Positions 36,771-47,214 of a DNA stretch of 64,000 nucleotides are shown here, in pieces. Position 1 is the first letter of the stretch; each line of letters starts with the position of its first letter. Under the pieces are notes generated by a model. It was not told the DNA's origin and did not search any database. It saw nothing but the letters and a program-made list of their open reading frames with translations. This DNA comes from Epiperipatus broadwayi (taxonomy: Eukaryota > Onychophora > Udeonychophora > Euonychophora > Peripatidae): NCBI GenBank assembly GCA_028023455.1, contig JAQFVV010000229.1, positions 992,501 through 1,056,500 of the forward strand, read 5' to 3'. Made by a program: the position numbers and the translations under genes.

Positions 36771-37599
36771 TATGTAAATACAAGGAAAAGTTATATATTT
36801 TATTAATTAAGTAAAATATTTCAGATAAGTTTGCACTTAGATATTTTCATTAAAAAAAATATCTGTTTAAATTGGAAAAAAACTAAATTTTAAAATTAAA
36901 AGTATTGTTCCTGTTCCAGAAATAGAAATATCCTTATAAGCAATTAGATTGATAATCTGAATCTAGAATTTTCCATGGAATGCGCAGTTAATTGAAAGAT
37001 TATATCATTATTATCTGGAAATAATCTGGAACAGGATAAAAGCACAGCTTAAGAAGAAAAGATATATGCACACACACTCGCATTGTGGAAGCTGCATCAT
37101 GTTATGAACAAAGATACAATGGGGTACCCAGTGAATTTCCACTATTGTAGATTCTGAAGTGGACTTAGGGGCTTTTATAGGCTACAATAACCTTATCATT
37201 ATTTAGTAAGCTGTTATGACCAAGTATATATAAGTATTATTTTTCATATTACTTCTATTATTGTTATTTTTCTAACAAATAAATATCAGTTATTAGTCAA
37301 ATTGTTTGTATAATATTTATGTCTGCTTGTCTGTTCACCTTTACTATGACTCTAGTAAATATGACATCAGTATACAATAGAAAACCAGTGAAGTCAACAG
37401 AATAGAATTTAAACCATAATTTGAAATCGACCCATAGCTAGAAACTGTTGTACTTAGTAATAGACTTCAATCCTATAATTAGAAAATTGGGTCATTTAGT
37501 CAGAAAAAGTGAAATTAGCTAATGAACAAATATAGATAATTCTCCAGTTGCTTTGAGATTTGGATTATAAAATATCTGTTCTGCTGATTGGCTAATTTA

Positions 37600-38023
37600 T
37601 GTTAAGAGGATAGAAAAACTTTTTTTTATAAATGGAACTTCTAGTGACTCATTAAAGTTGCCAGTTTGTTATGTTATGGTGTACAAAATGTAATCAAAGT
37701 CACAAATTGGCTATGCTATCATAAAGATTCAGAGAAATTATTAGAGACCTCAGTCCTAAAACATGTAGTGTGGCTACATTTTAGAAATAGGCAGCAAGAT
37801 AAGGGGAAAGATTATATGACTATGATCAGGCATTGAGAAAGTTGCTAAAAGTTGAAAATATGGAAACATTCTCAAAGACACTCTGCTCAAATGATTACTT
37901 TGGGAATGGCTGATGATATGCTTAGGCAGCAGTTGTTAACATCTAGGGATTTAACATACAATGAGGTGATTAAAATAGGATTACAATATGAAATTGCATT
38001 GAACCAATCAAAAAAATTTTGAA
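37600..38023 (+). pseudogene. Gypsy Gag remnant
   Basis: FRNRQQDKGKDYMT near 37780, then an unbroken piece to the stop at 38023 containing LGMADDMLRQQLLTSRDLTY and GLQYEIALNQSKK. This matches the capsid C-terminal block of gypsy Gag (usually LG..DD.LR..LL...DLTL..A...). A frameshift near 37820 separates the two pieces. The N-terminal part is unclear. Confidence 0.75.
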
Positions 38024-38052
38024 ATATAATAATAATAATGATAATAAATATA

Positions 38053-38100
38053 TATGTGTGGTGTGTGTGTGTGTGTGTGATATATATATATATATATATT
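38053..38100. repeat. (TG)n(TA)n microsatellite
   Basis: A TG run followed by a TA run directly after the Gag stop. Confidence 0.9.
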
Positions 38101-38164
38101 TTTAGTGTGCTCATAAAGAAGACAGAGAGTAAAAATCATTAAAAGTAATTTGAAAGAATTAATT

Positions 38165-38265
38165 GGTTATTGTCATGGCAAGAAAAGCCACATGATGCAA
38201 AAATATAAATAGAATAGCGGGTATTGCAGAGCTTATGGGATTGTGGGCCATTTAGAAAGACTAGA
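38165..38265 (+). pseudogene. Gypsy nucleocapsid zinc-knuckle remnant
   Basis: CHGKKSHMMQKY, then YCRAYGIVGHLERL, resemble the paired knuckles of gypsy Gag-Pol (YCRAYGK.GHF...C). The final cysteines are lost and a stop lies between the motifs. Confidence 0.5.
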
Positions 38266-38689
38266 CTCTCTAAGGGAGGGGGGATGTAAAGGCTCACCCA
38301 TCATTACCAAAAGAAATAATCAAAAAATACAAAGTTAAAAAATATAAGATTATGAATGACCACAGGATATGATTTTAAATTAATTTTTTAAAAAAGGTAT
38401 GCACTTTGAGAATTCTGATTAAGTCATAACCAAAAAAAATGAACCAACCATAATAGTTGGAATACCAAAGTAATAAGCAGCAAAAAAGTAGTGAATTGAA
38501 CAAAAGCTGATAAAGAATATAACTGTTAATCAAATGGATTGGCAGAGATTGGCCTAGCCACACCCCAAACTACTTCATAAATCTATATGGAATATCAGAA
38601 TAAAAGTTTATAAACAAATGATATGTGCTAATGGATGTATTAATATCAAGCAGCAATCATTGTTAAGTTTAATAAGTGATTCACCAACA

Positions 38690-39670
38690 TCATCTTGGTA
38701 AGAGCTAAAGCACTCACCTGTAATTAGGTATGCTATCCTGGTATCACTCAATAAATATAATATTTCATCAAACTTCATAATAAATAGTATGCAATCACAA
38801 GCATTCTAGAGAAAAAATATTTAGTATGGCCATTGATCACAAAACCTTGGAGTCATGTTCCTATTATTCATGCTGGATTATTCCATAGATACATTTCTTT
38901 GGTAGTAATTGATGCATACTCAAAATGGAATGAGTATATAATCATAAAGAATACCAGCACTAAGGAAACAATTGAAAAAACTTAAATGAATATGCCTTTT
39001 TCATGTTTTCCCTGAGATTCACACTTCAGATAATGGCACATAGATTCAATAATTTTATTTTAAGAATGGGTATTAGATATATCTTCACACTCCCATACCA
39101 TATGGAGTTGAATGGTGTTGCAGAAAAGGCAGTGTTAACATTCAAATAAATATTAAAAAGGAAGGAATTGTGAATATTCAAGACACTTTGTATATAACTC
39201 TTTTATAGCAGGACAGCATGTCTTTGACTAATACTGGTAAATTCCCAACTGTGATGATGTTTGTGTGAAAAATTCACACAAGCTGATGCTAATTCACTCA
39301 GAAGAAAATTTTGAGTTAGATACAAATAACGCTGAGAAAAAAAAAGTTTGAATTAGAGATGTCATTGAAACACACTGGGTGAAAAGTGTAATTATGAAGC
39401 ACCTATCCAGGAAAATTGTAATTATTGAAATGGACATAGAAAAAAATTATATAAAAATACATTAATTATATCAGATGATTTAGAAAAAAGATTGACCAAA
39501 CTGGAAGTTCTGTTATATCCGATATTCCAAACAATGACAAGAAACTCAAAATAACGCAAGTAAAACCAAAAGTACAATGATGAGAAAAATAATATGACTG
39601 GAAATATTTACATTGATCACAAAGAACCAGAAAAAAAAACTATTTAAAAGACTACATTATATTTCAGAAT
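38690..39670 (+). pseudogene. Gypsy integrase remnant
   Basis: VRAKALT near 38700 lies in the zinc-binding segment. WPLITKPWSHVPIIHAG at 38828 starts the catalytic core, and LVVIDAYSKWNEYIIIK follows. TSDNGT near 39030 keeps the second catalytic Asp, and LNGVAEKAVLTFK near 39110 keeps the Glu. The first catalytic Asp is lost (IIHAG where HIDFAG is usual). Later pieces to about 39670 match the C-terminal region. Stops and shifts are frequent. Confidence 0.82.
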
Positions 39671-39800
39671 CCCTAATTTCTGAAATGGAGGTTATGGTAT
39701 GATTAGAAATATAAAAAGAATATTGTAAATGAAATATTAGTTTAAGTTAAATAATGTAAATGATAAGTTATATATTTTATTAAGTAAATACAATGTTTTT

Positions 39801-41407
39801 TATTAAAGTAATGTTTTATTATTGTTACAAATGTTTATAAGAGAGATACATTCCTACAAAGGTAGTTATAAAGGTTGTCCTCCAATGTCTAAAAATAGTC
39901 TTGGCATCTTTCCTATGTCACGATTGTATTTTTATAAAAGTTCAACCTTGCAATCACTGCCCATTCACCTTTTCTTTTGTTCATTAGCTAGTTGTTTTCA
40001 GATAAGTCTCCATCTATGTTGTTCTAGCTACTAATAATGCTAACATTTACATAGTTACTGTCATATTTGTTGGCACCAGGTTTCCCTCTTTCATATTTTA
40101 TTTATTTAGATCAATCATTTCCCATGTCAGCCTGAAAGTCATCTGGGGTGTATGAAGTTGGTCACAAGTTATTTAATTTCTATAAGATTGGATAGAGCCA
40201 TGCTGTTGGGGTTGTATACTGCTTCACAGCTCATAAATCACAGGTTGAAAGCAAGGAGGGTTGAGCTTCTCATAGTGGCGAGGTCTCCATTATTGATGGT
40301 GTGTCTGATCAGGAAGTTTTAAAAATAAACACAGTAGAAGTCAACAAAAAATTGAAAAATTATTATTACCTTGCTAAATGAAACAGCAAATTTATTGAAC
40401 ACAGTTAAATTATTCAGGATAAGCTGTTATAAATATCTGAATTAAGTATCACTCTCTTGATATAAATTGATAATTCATGCCTATTACAGAAAAAATGCAT
40501 AAGCTGTTATCAATATCTTTGAATTTCTGTCACATCATTGTGGAAACTAATGGCATAATTTCTTAATACTATAAAAATTTAGTTCCTATACTTGCTTCCT
40601 TAAGTCAAAAAAAATGGCAGAGAAAATATCAAAATAAAGCATTTTGGAAATAGTAATTATGCAACATTTAATGACTAACTGCAATATTATTTTTATAATT
40701 TTTTTATTAAAAAAAATTGAGATACATTAAAAAATATTACATTAAAAAGATTTAATCATTAAATGAAAGGGATTATTTACTTGCATATGTCGACTGCACA
40801 ATACTGGATCAATATATCATCCACTGAGACTGCTAGTTAGAGATTATATTATTGTATATTCTTAATCACTAGGACTTGACTTAGATATCTCTACATCTTG
40901 CTGAATTCCCTCCTTGTATATTCAAATTAACAGATTTATATGTTGATGATTTCTTCCTGGATACCAATAAAATAGGCAAAATCTGAATTAAAACCATCAA
41001 TTTTTAGAAGCATATACAGTATGTTTAAGCAGATGTGTCAATTTCTCAGAACTGATATTTAAAACAACATCTACTCAGTATTACTTTTACAAAAAAACTG
41101 CTGATAATAATGCAGAATGTTCTAGTTCATGATTTTAAAACAGTTTTGGAGCAAGCCCTTAAGGAAAGGTTCATTTAAGGAACAAGAAACCATGGCTTAC
41201 AAGTGCAGTAAGTTTTGAAGCAATATTTATTGTTATTATGAAATAAATTGTGTGTGTGTGTGTGGCATTTTATATAGAATAATTATTGGTTATAATATTC
41301 ATTATAGAGTATATAAAATTAAAGAACATAGTAATGGTTAAAAAAGTTAATGTACAAGTAACAAAAAATAAAAAAAAGAATCTCTTTTCCCCAGTTGTAT
41401 TATTCCA
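39801..41407. other. AT-rich spacer, unassigned
   Basis: The stretch 40080-40320 is less AT-rich than its surroundings and could be an old element or exon, but no frame or motif supports either. A (TG)n run lies at about 41250-41263. Confidence 0.4.
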
Positions 41408-41430
41408 TATATATATATATATATATATAT
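41408..41430. repeat. (TA)n microsatellite, element target
   Basis: A pure AT run directly left of the element starting at 41431. A similar run follows its right end at 42868. Confidence 0.85.
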
Positions 41431-42867
41431 TATAACGGTTGGAATGAAAAAGAGTCTTACTGTATCTGCACTACAGAGCACCATTAGGCTACTTGAACCT
41501 AGAAAATTTATAGAGTAGGCAGATATGTGCTGTTAAGATCTAACTTTACATATATATAGTTTTATTCCGACCATCAGCCCAATGCCACTAGCTCAGTGAG
41601 ACGCAGAGATTTATAAAATAATTCCTATCTAAAAGTATTTTCAATATTAAAAAAAATAATAGAAGCCACTGCCAGTAATAACACACACGCACACATTTAT
41701 TTAAACATATATAAGATTTAAAATTATTTTAGTATCACTTTTACTTTAAAATTTAACTTACATTTTAACTTGGATTTTAGAATTTAATTTACGTTTTAAC
41801 TTTTATAAGTTCACACAGATGAGTTTAATATTTTATGAGAGTGTTGAGTATGAATAGACTACATAGATTGCATTTAAAAATAAAATATTCTATCTTTGAT
41901 TTAACCTTAGGCCAAAAGTTCGCAGTCAAACCAACACCAATCCATCTGATATATTGATGTATTCAATGCAGCATGAATACGACAGCACCAATACCATACT
42001 GTCAGGAATATACATCTGAACAGCATGGTTATAGGAGACATTGACTCTCATCAAGACAGGAATACTACGTCTGTCTGATGAGAAGAGCAAAAAAAAAAAA
42101 CTCCATAGGAAGAGACTGCATTTTCCGTCTTACTATCCCATTCCATAGGCAAAAAGGAGGTGTGCGGCATATAATGCGATCCTGCACATAATGGACCTCA
42201 GACTACATTTACTAATTACACCAATGTATCCAATCCATTGACCCAATTTAACTATGAAACAAATAACCTAAGATTACCCTCCCTTAAACTAACATAACTT
42301 TACGAATCTATGCAGCCATTCACGCACGACTTACATTTAACATTTATTAAGTTTATTTTAAAAGAAAAAAAAATCATAATAAAAACTTAAAAGAACAGAA
42401 AAAATAAATTAATGGAAATGATTTAACAAACAAATAATACATTCAATAAAAATAATTAATAAATAATTTAGTTTGGTCAGATAGGAAATACTATTGCTAT
42501 AATTTAAACACTGGGAAAGTTTATATTTAATGTTCATGAATTTTTTAAAGTTCTTACAGTTTTAAAAGGTCCATATTTTGTAGTTGCTTGTAATTTTGAA
42601 TGTGAATTTCCATGAAGTCATGAGATCGGTGTGCAGTTAGCCGTTGGTCCTTTATTGCAGCTGGTATTTAATTTCCGGGCCCAGATGTCCTATAGTCCAC
42701 AATATGGGAAAACAATGTTTCATTTTTTTAGAACAACTGAAGGAATTGATAGTGTGTCTTTCAATCCCTTCTCCTCCAACTCTCTCCGACTTAACAGTTA
42801 CACACATAGAAAGTGAAGTTTGGCGCACGTAAAGTGAAGTTAATAAATGAATAAAGTTGAGGTCGCA
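41431..42867 (+). repeat. TA-seated non-coding element, copy 2
   Basis: It starts TATAACGGTTGG and ends GAGGTCGCA, with (TA)n on both sides. It aligns with 27651-29330 through CTGCACTACAG, AGTAGGCAGATA, CCACTAGCTCAG, GCCACTGCCAG and GGCCAAAAGTTCGCAGTCAA. No significant ORF. The CA end and the start (possibly decayed TG) suit a solo LTR, and the (TA)n target recalls LTR elements that prefer TATA-type sites. This is inference. Confidence 0.65.
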
Positions 42868-42945
42868 ATATATATATATATATATATATTGAATGTATTA
42901 AATTGATATATATATATATATATATATTGAATGTATTAAATTGAT
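42868..42945. repeat. TA-rich minisatellite, about 38-bp unit
   Basis: TTGAATGTATTAAATTGATA plus a (TA)n run occurs twice in tandem. Confidence 0.75.
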
Positions 42946-44161
42946 AGAATTATACTACATATTGAGTCCATTAGTTAATTGTGTCCTCTGTTTATATTAT
43001 GTAATTTAGTTGTTAATATTATTCCTTGAATATTTAGATTTTTCTTAATAGGGAAGATATCACAAGAACTAAATGATCCATTAGAATTCATAAGATGGTC
43101 AAAATATTTGCATAATAATTATCTAAAAATTGACATTCTTGATTATATATATGCACTTCAATATGCATACACATATCCAATCAAGAAGAGAATGGCATTT
43201 TTTTAAAAAGTCATTAATAATACAATCATTGTTATAAATGATTGTATTAATAATGATCTGATTAAAAAGAAAAAAATAGTATTCTCTGTTCAGTTGGATG
43301 TATGTGATAAAGTCTTGTCTGATTTAGTTCAATGACAGAATGGAAGATTCTGGAGTTCACTCCATAGATCATACTTAATTTGTTTTTAATGCTAGAACTT
43401 CTCTTGAATTCCTGAACAACAAACCATTTAATTAGTTTTTTTACATTATTATGAGTTTAGTTTCGATTTTTTTTTTTTAGTGAATCATATAATTATTAAG
43501 ATTATAATTGTACTTTATTCCATACATTTCATTCATTCTTAAACTCTTTTCTCAATATAAGCTTCTTTAAATTCTATATTGCTTATGAATCTTTCACAAT
43601 TATTTTATATCCAGCTAAACAAATAATGCAACATACAACTTTATTTTCATCTCACTAAAAACACAATCACTATCATTAAAAAACTGTATTTTTTTATTAA
43701 AAGCAAAAACAAATTTATTTACATTTGCAACATACTTCTGTTGGAATTTAGTAAGAATTGAAGATCAAATTTTGTGTCATCGTGGATATGTTAGTAAGAT
43801 CATTTTAATTACAAAGTATATTAATTCATAATTTTTACTACTGTAGTACTGACTGACTTTACATTCCAGCTTATAACTATAATATAGTCCGTTGGCTTTT
43901 ATTTTATTAGAATGAACACTTTTAAAATATTTTTGTAGAGTTTTTTTTTACTCTAGATAAAAAGAGTATTATACTCAATTCATCTATGGTACAAAAATTC
44001 TGCCACAACTCTATACTGATATCATTATTTTCAATAATTTTTGTCATGACCCACTGGTCTTTACAAATTGGTGCATAATGTCTAAAAATATTGATATTTT
44101 AATAAAAATGATGTTTAAGATTTGAAATACAGGCATTATTATACCTGGAACTATAACCTGG
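42946..44161. other. AT-rich spacer, nothing recognised
   Basis: A short inverted pair (AATACAATCATTGTTATAAATGATTGTATT near 43219-43248) is the only structure seen. Confidence 0.5.
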
Positions 44162-44205
44162 ACCAACTGATGAGTACTAGTTTAGCACAAAGTATGTATA
44201 TTGGT
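44162..44205 (+). ncRNA. Hammerhead-ribozyme-like motif, copy 1
   Basis: Stem I ACCAA (44162-44166) pairs perfectly with TTGGT (44201-44205). CTGATGA follows at 44167-44173. Stem II is GTACTA/TAGCAC around GTT with one mismatch. The next core box reads AAAG where GAAA is expected. A minimal stem III (T-A closing ATGT) leads to UA before stem I. The first A of the box may be a decayed CpG (CAC-GAAA to CAC-AAAA). The arrangement is that of a type I hammerhead with tiny stem III. It is probably inactive as it stands. Confidence 0.55.
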
Positions 44206-44310
44206 AATTATTTATCCTTTCTACATGGGTGTGGTCACATGTATCAGTAGTATGAGATAGTGTGGATAGTTGAAGGTTGCTTGAGTCTGAATTCAAATCT
44301 CTTATATTTA
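44206..44310 (+). repeat. SINE-like tRNA-related module, copy 1
   Basis: It shares with 63319-63470 a GTGGTCA box, AGTGTGGATAG, a CTTGA box, and a box B-like GAATTCAAATC followed by a TA-rich tail. The consensus GTGGATAG...AGCGCGCTTGA...GAGTTCAAATC resembles an Arg-type tRNA from D arm to T arm. Confidence 0.5.
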
Positions 44311-45774
44311 AAAATGATGTTGTAACACTAACCAATAAAAAGTAAAAGTATTCTCTAAACTTTCTGAATCTTTTGTTAAAGCATAAACCTATAAAATAAG
44401 TACAAAAACCATTGTCAAAACAATTTTTAATACCATTTGTCTTTCATTAATATATATAAGAATTTCAAGAACGGTATATATCAAGTTATATTTTCCAATA
44501 AACTCATCATCTATACTGTTTTATTTCATGTAATGAAGTGGCCTTTCAAAAAAAACCTATGGCCACCTATTTCAATTTTAAACTTTTACCATTCGTTAGC
44601 TATAAGAACTATCATATCTTTAGATTATGAAAACTTCACCTTCCACATCAAACAAAGTTTGCATATTCCATGCAGTTACATTTTAAAAATTTGATAACAT
44701 TTATTTTTACCATCATTATTATTTCCTGTTTTACATTATTATTAATAATATATAACTACTAAAACTTAAGTGAGAAATCCAACATCTTCATTACACGAGA
44801 GTTTTACATATATTAGAAACTTATGCATATCATTATACAAAAAAAAAAACCATTCAGATAAAAAAGATTTGTGTCAGAGCTGTTGAGCGTTTAATTAAAG
44901 AATAGTAATTGTACAAAATGCAATATACTATGATTGTAGTTAATGTTAGATAAAAAGAGAACGGATAAGAAGCTCATACCAACATAATTGGTTGAAGTTA
45001 ATAAGATAACAGAATAATGAAAGAATAAAAGAAAAAATCTAGAAATGAGATAGGAAAAGGTTTTTGTATTGAAGCCAATAGTTCAATAATAAAAGATTCT
45101 GTTCATATAGGACTTTGTTCAACCAATCATCACATTTTGCATTTAGGCCTAGATCTTTAAGTTGAGATGTGATATGGAATAATCTGAGTTTCAGATTAAC
45201 TACAAGTAAGTACATGTTCTAACTATTTTAATGCTACCTCAAGTTATTTTTTAATTAATATTTAGATGATGAAAAAAAGTAAATATATATTTATTTTTGT
45301 AGTATATACTTATTTTTTTATTTGCTTGCAATTAATATTCAATAGAAATAGAAAAATTTTGTCATAAATGGAGTAAATATATTTTAAAATATTTATTCAT
45401 TAGTATTATAGGTATTTATATTATTAATTAAATATGGGTATTTCTAAATGTACCATACATACTGATATCATTGTAAGTAAACACAATGCACTAAACACAC
45501 CTTTAACTGTTGTGAGACAAAGCCTTATGGATCCTCCCAAAATTATAAGACATGTATTGATCCTGTTGCAAGTACATTTCAATGGCAATGGGAAGTAGAA
45601 ACAATTTACCTGCTTGCATGTCATCTATCTAGACAAAGCTCCAACTCTAGCCAAATACATGAAAAAAAATTATTTCCAAATGCTGATCTTTGAATTTGAA
45701 ATTCAATATCACTACATGGACATTTTTTTAATCATGAAACTCTCACCACTTCACAAACTGATTCTAATATTAAC
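44311..45774. other. AT-rich spacer, nothing recognised
   Basis: The open frame 44437-44694 has no motif or codon pattern that supports a gene. Confidence 0.45.
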
Positions 45775-46800
45775 ATGTCAAATGGAACTATACAAGACAG
45801 AAAATTATTACAATATTTATCTCAAGGATCACTTGCTTCTTTTAATAAATACATGGAAAGATTTAACAACTGATTAATATATTTTAAATAGAGTCTAGTA
45901 TACGAGTTTAGACATTTACATAAATTGCATGAACCTAAATTATTGAAAATTCACTTGTTAGACTAATATTGTAATTCACAAAATATTATTAATTTTTTAG
46001 ACATATTTATTAAATTTAAAGATCAAATTAACTTTACTAGTCATACTGAACATGTTATTAATTTTATATATTATGCTCAGCCTACTAGGGATGTAATTTT
46101 ATATGCATAATGGAATTGTCTTCTATTACAAATTTTGATTCAAGTGAATTAATACAAAATCACTATCACACACATAAAATAGTACTTGTTGACAGAAAAC
46201 ATATTCCATCAACCATAAATAAAAACAAATACTGTAATATAAGAATGTTTTGATGTATTACATGCAGAAGAAATATTTAATGTTATTAAAAGAGAAAGAA
46301 TTAGAAGTTTTACTATTATTTTAAGATATCTATCTAAAAATTCTATACTAATTTTAAGTAATAATGAAAACTAGATGATGGGAAATATACTTGAGTGTCA
46401 ATATAATGTTAATAAAAATTTAAATGTATCTTATAGCTAGAGAAAGTATAGATTTAATGATTTAACATATTATTAATAGTAAAGAAGAATTATTTAAAGC
46501 TGGAACTAATAAAATGCAAAAACATTTAATGCATATTAATTTAAATATACTAATTAATATTTCTAAAACAGTATTAAAAATTGAGACATACAACATTTAA
46601 AAGGTATATTTAAAGTATATTATCCTAATCCATTAGCTATATTCAATTATTTAATTTATCAAACTATAGATTGGCTCCTTCTTAGTATTGGTAATCTATT
46701 TGTATATGTGAGTTATATAACTGTAGACAATGTAAAGATTTTTAAAGAATGTGATGGAAAATATGCTGAGTTGACACTTATTGTTGATGTTTATAATTAA
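45775..46800 (+). pseudogene. Decayed ORF, family unknown
   Basis: One frame starting at the ATG at 45775 stays protein-like far longer than chance, with scattered stops: TIQDRKLLQYLSQGSLASFN, then EFRHLHKLHEPKLLKIHLL, then FTSHTEHVINFIYYAQPTRD near 46040-46100. After more breaks come EEIFNVIKRERIRSF (46270) and, in a shifted frame, FKVYYPNPLAIFNYLIYQ up to a TAA at 46800. Length suggests an original gene of about 340 codons or more. I recognise no family. An old DNA-transposon or integrated viral gene is possible; no domain supports a choice. Confidence 0.4.
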
Positions 46801-47157
46801 TCCACTTTGAAGATCATTTCATTATCCACTACTATAAATAGCATAAATATAGCAATTTGTACACCTACATATAAATGCATGTAAATAGTCCAATATTATG
46901 AGATTCAACTATAGTGCAAAAATTTCTTTCACAAGTATATATTATATATTATTTTGAAAAATTATATTAGCACTGTCTGAAAAAAGTGACAGTGATTTCA
47001 TATTTGATTCAAATATAACTGGAACATAGTAGCCTCAAAAATATTCTTCCTATAAGAGAAGGATGGTCTGAAACTAAAATAAAGTGGAGTCTGTCAACAT
47101 GTATCTTAATAGTAAGATTGTATTTTAACTGAGCATTTGTTTATGTATAGTCGTGTG

Positions 47158-47160
<3 letters not shown>
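46801..47160. other. AT-rich sequence, possible continuation of decayed ORF
   Basis: Short protein-like pieces (for instance around 46980-47090) may extend the decayed gene, but this is not certain. Confidence 0.3.

Positions 47161-47211
<51 letters not shown>
47161..47211. repeat. (AT)n microsatellite
   Basis: About 25 uninterrupted AT pairs, followed by a T-rich tract. Confidence 0.95.

Positions 47212-47214
<3 letters not shown>

Larger units (their letters stand above)
36771..39800 (+). mobile_element. Ty3/gypsy element remnant, internally deleted
   Basis: Gag, zinc-knuckle and integrase pieces lie in order on the plus strand, but only about 430 bp separate knuckle and integrase, so protease, RT and RNase H are gone. 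AAGTTATATATTTTATTAA with TGTAAAT just before it occurs at 36772-36815 and again at 39756-39783, which may mark LTR sequence. A purine-rich AATGGAGG sits after the integrase near 39685. LTR ends and target duplication were not resolved. Confidence 0.72.

Noticed and set aside
40080-40320. Less AT-rich block as a host exon or LINE piece
   Set aside because: Neither strand gives a frame or motif that matches a known family.
27651-42867. The two TA-seated elements as the LTR pair of one 15-kb retroelement
   Set aside because: The sequence between them holds several unrelated elements and long spacers, and the copies differ too much at their starts and ends to be one element's LTR pair.
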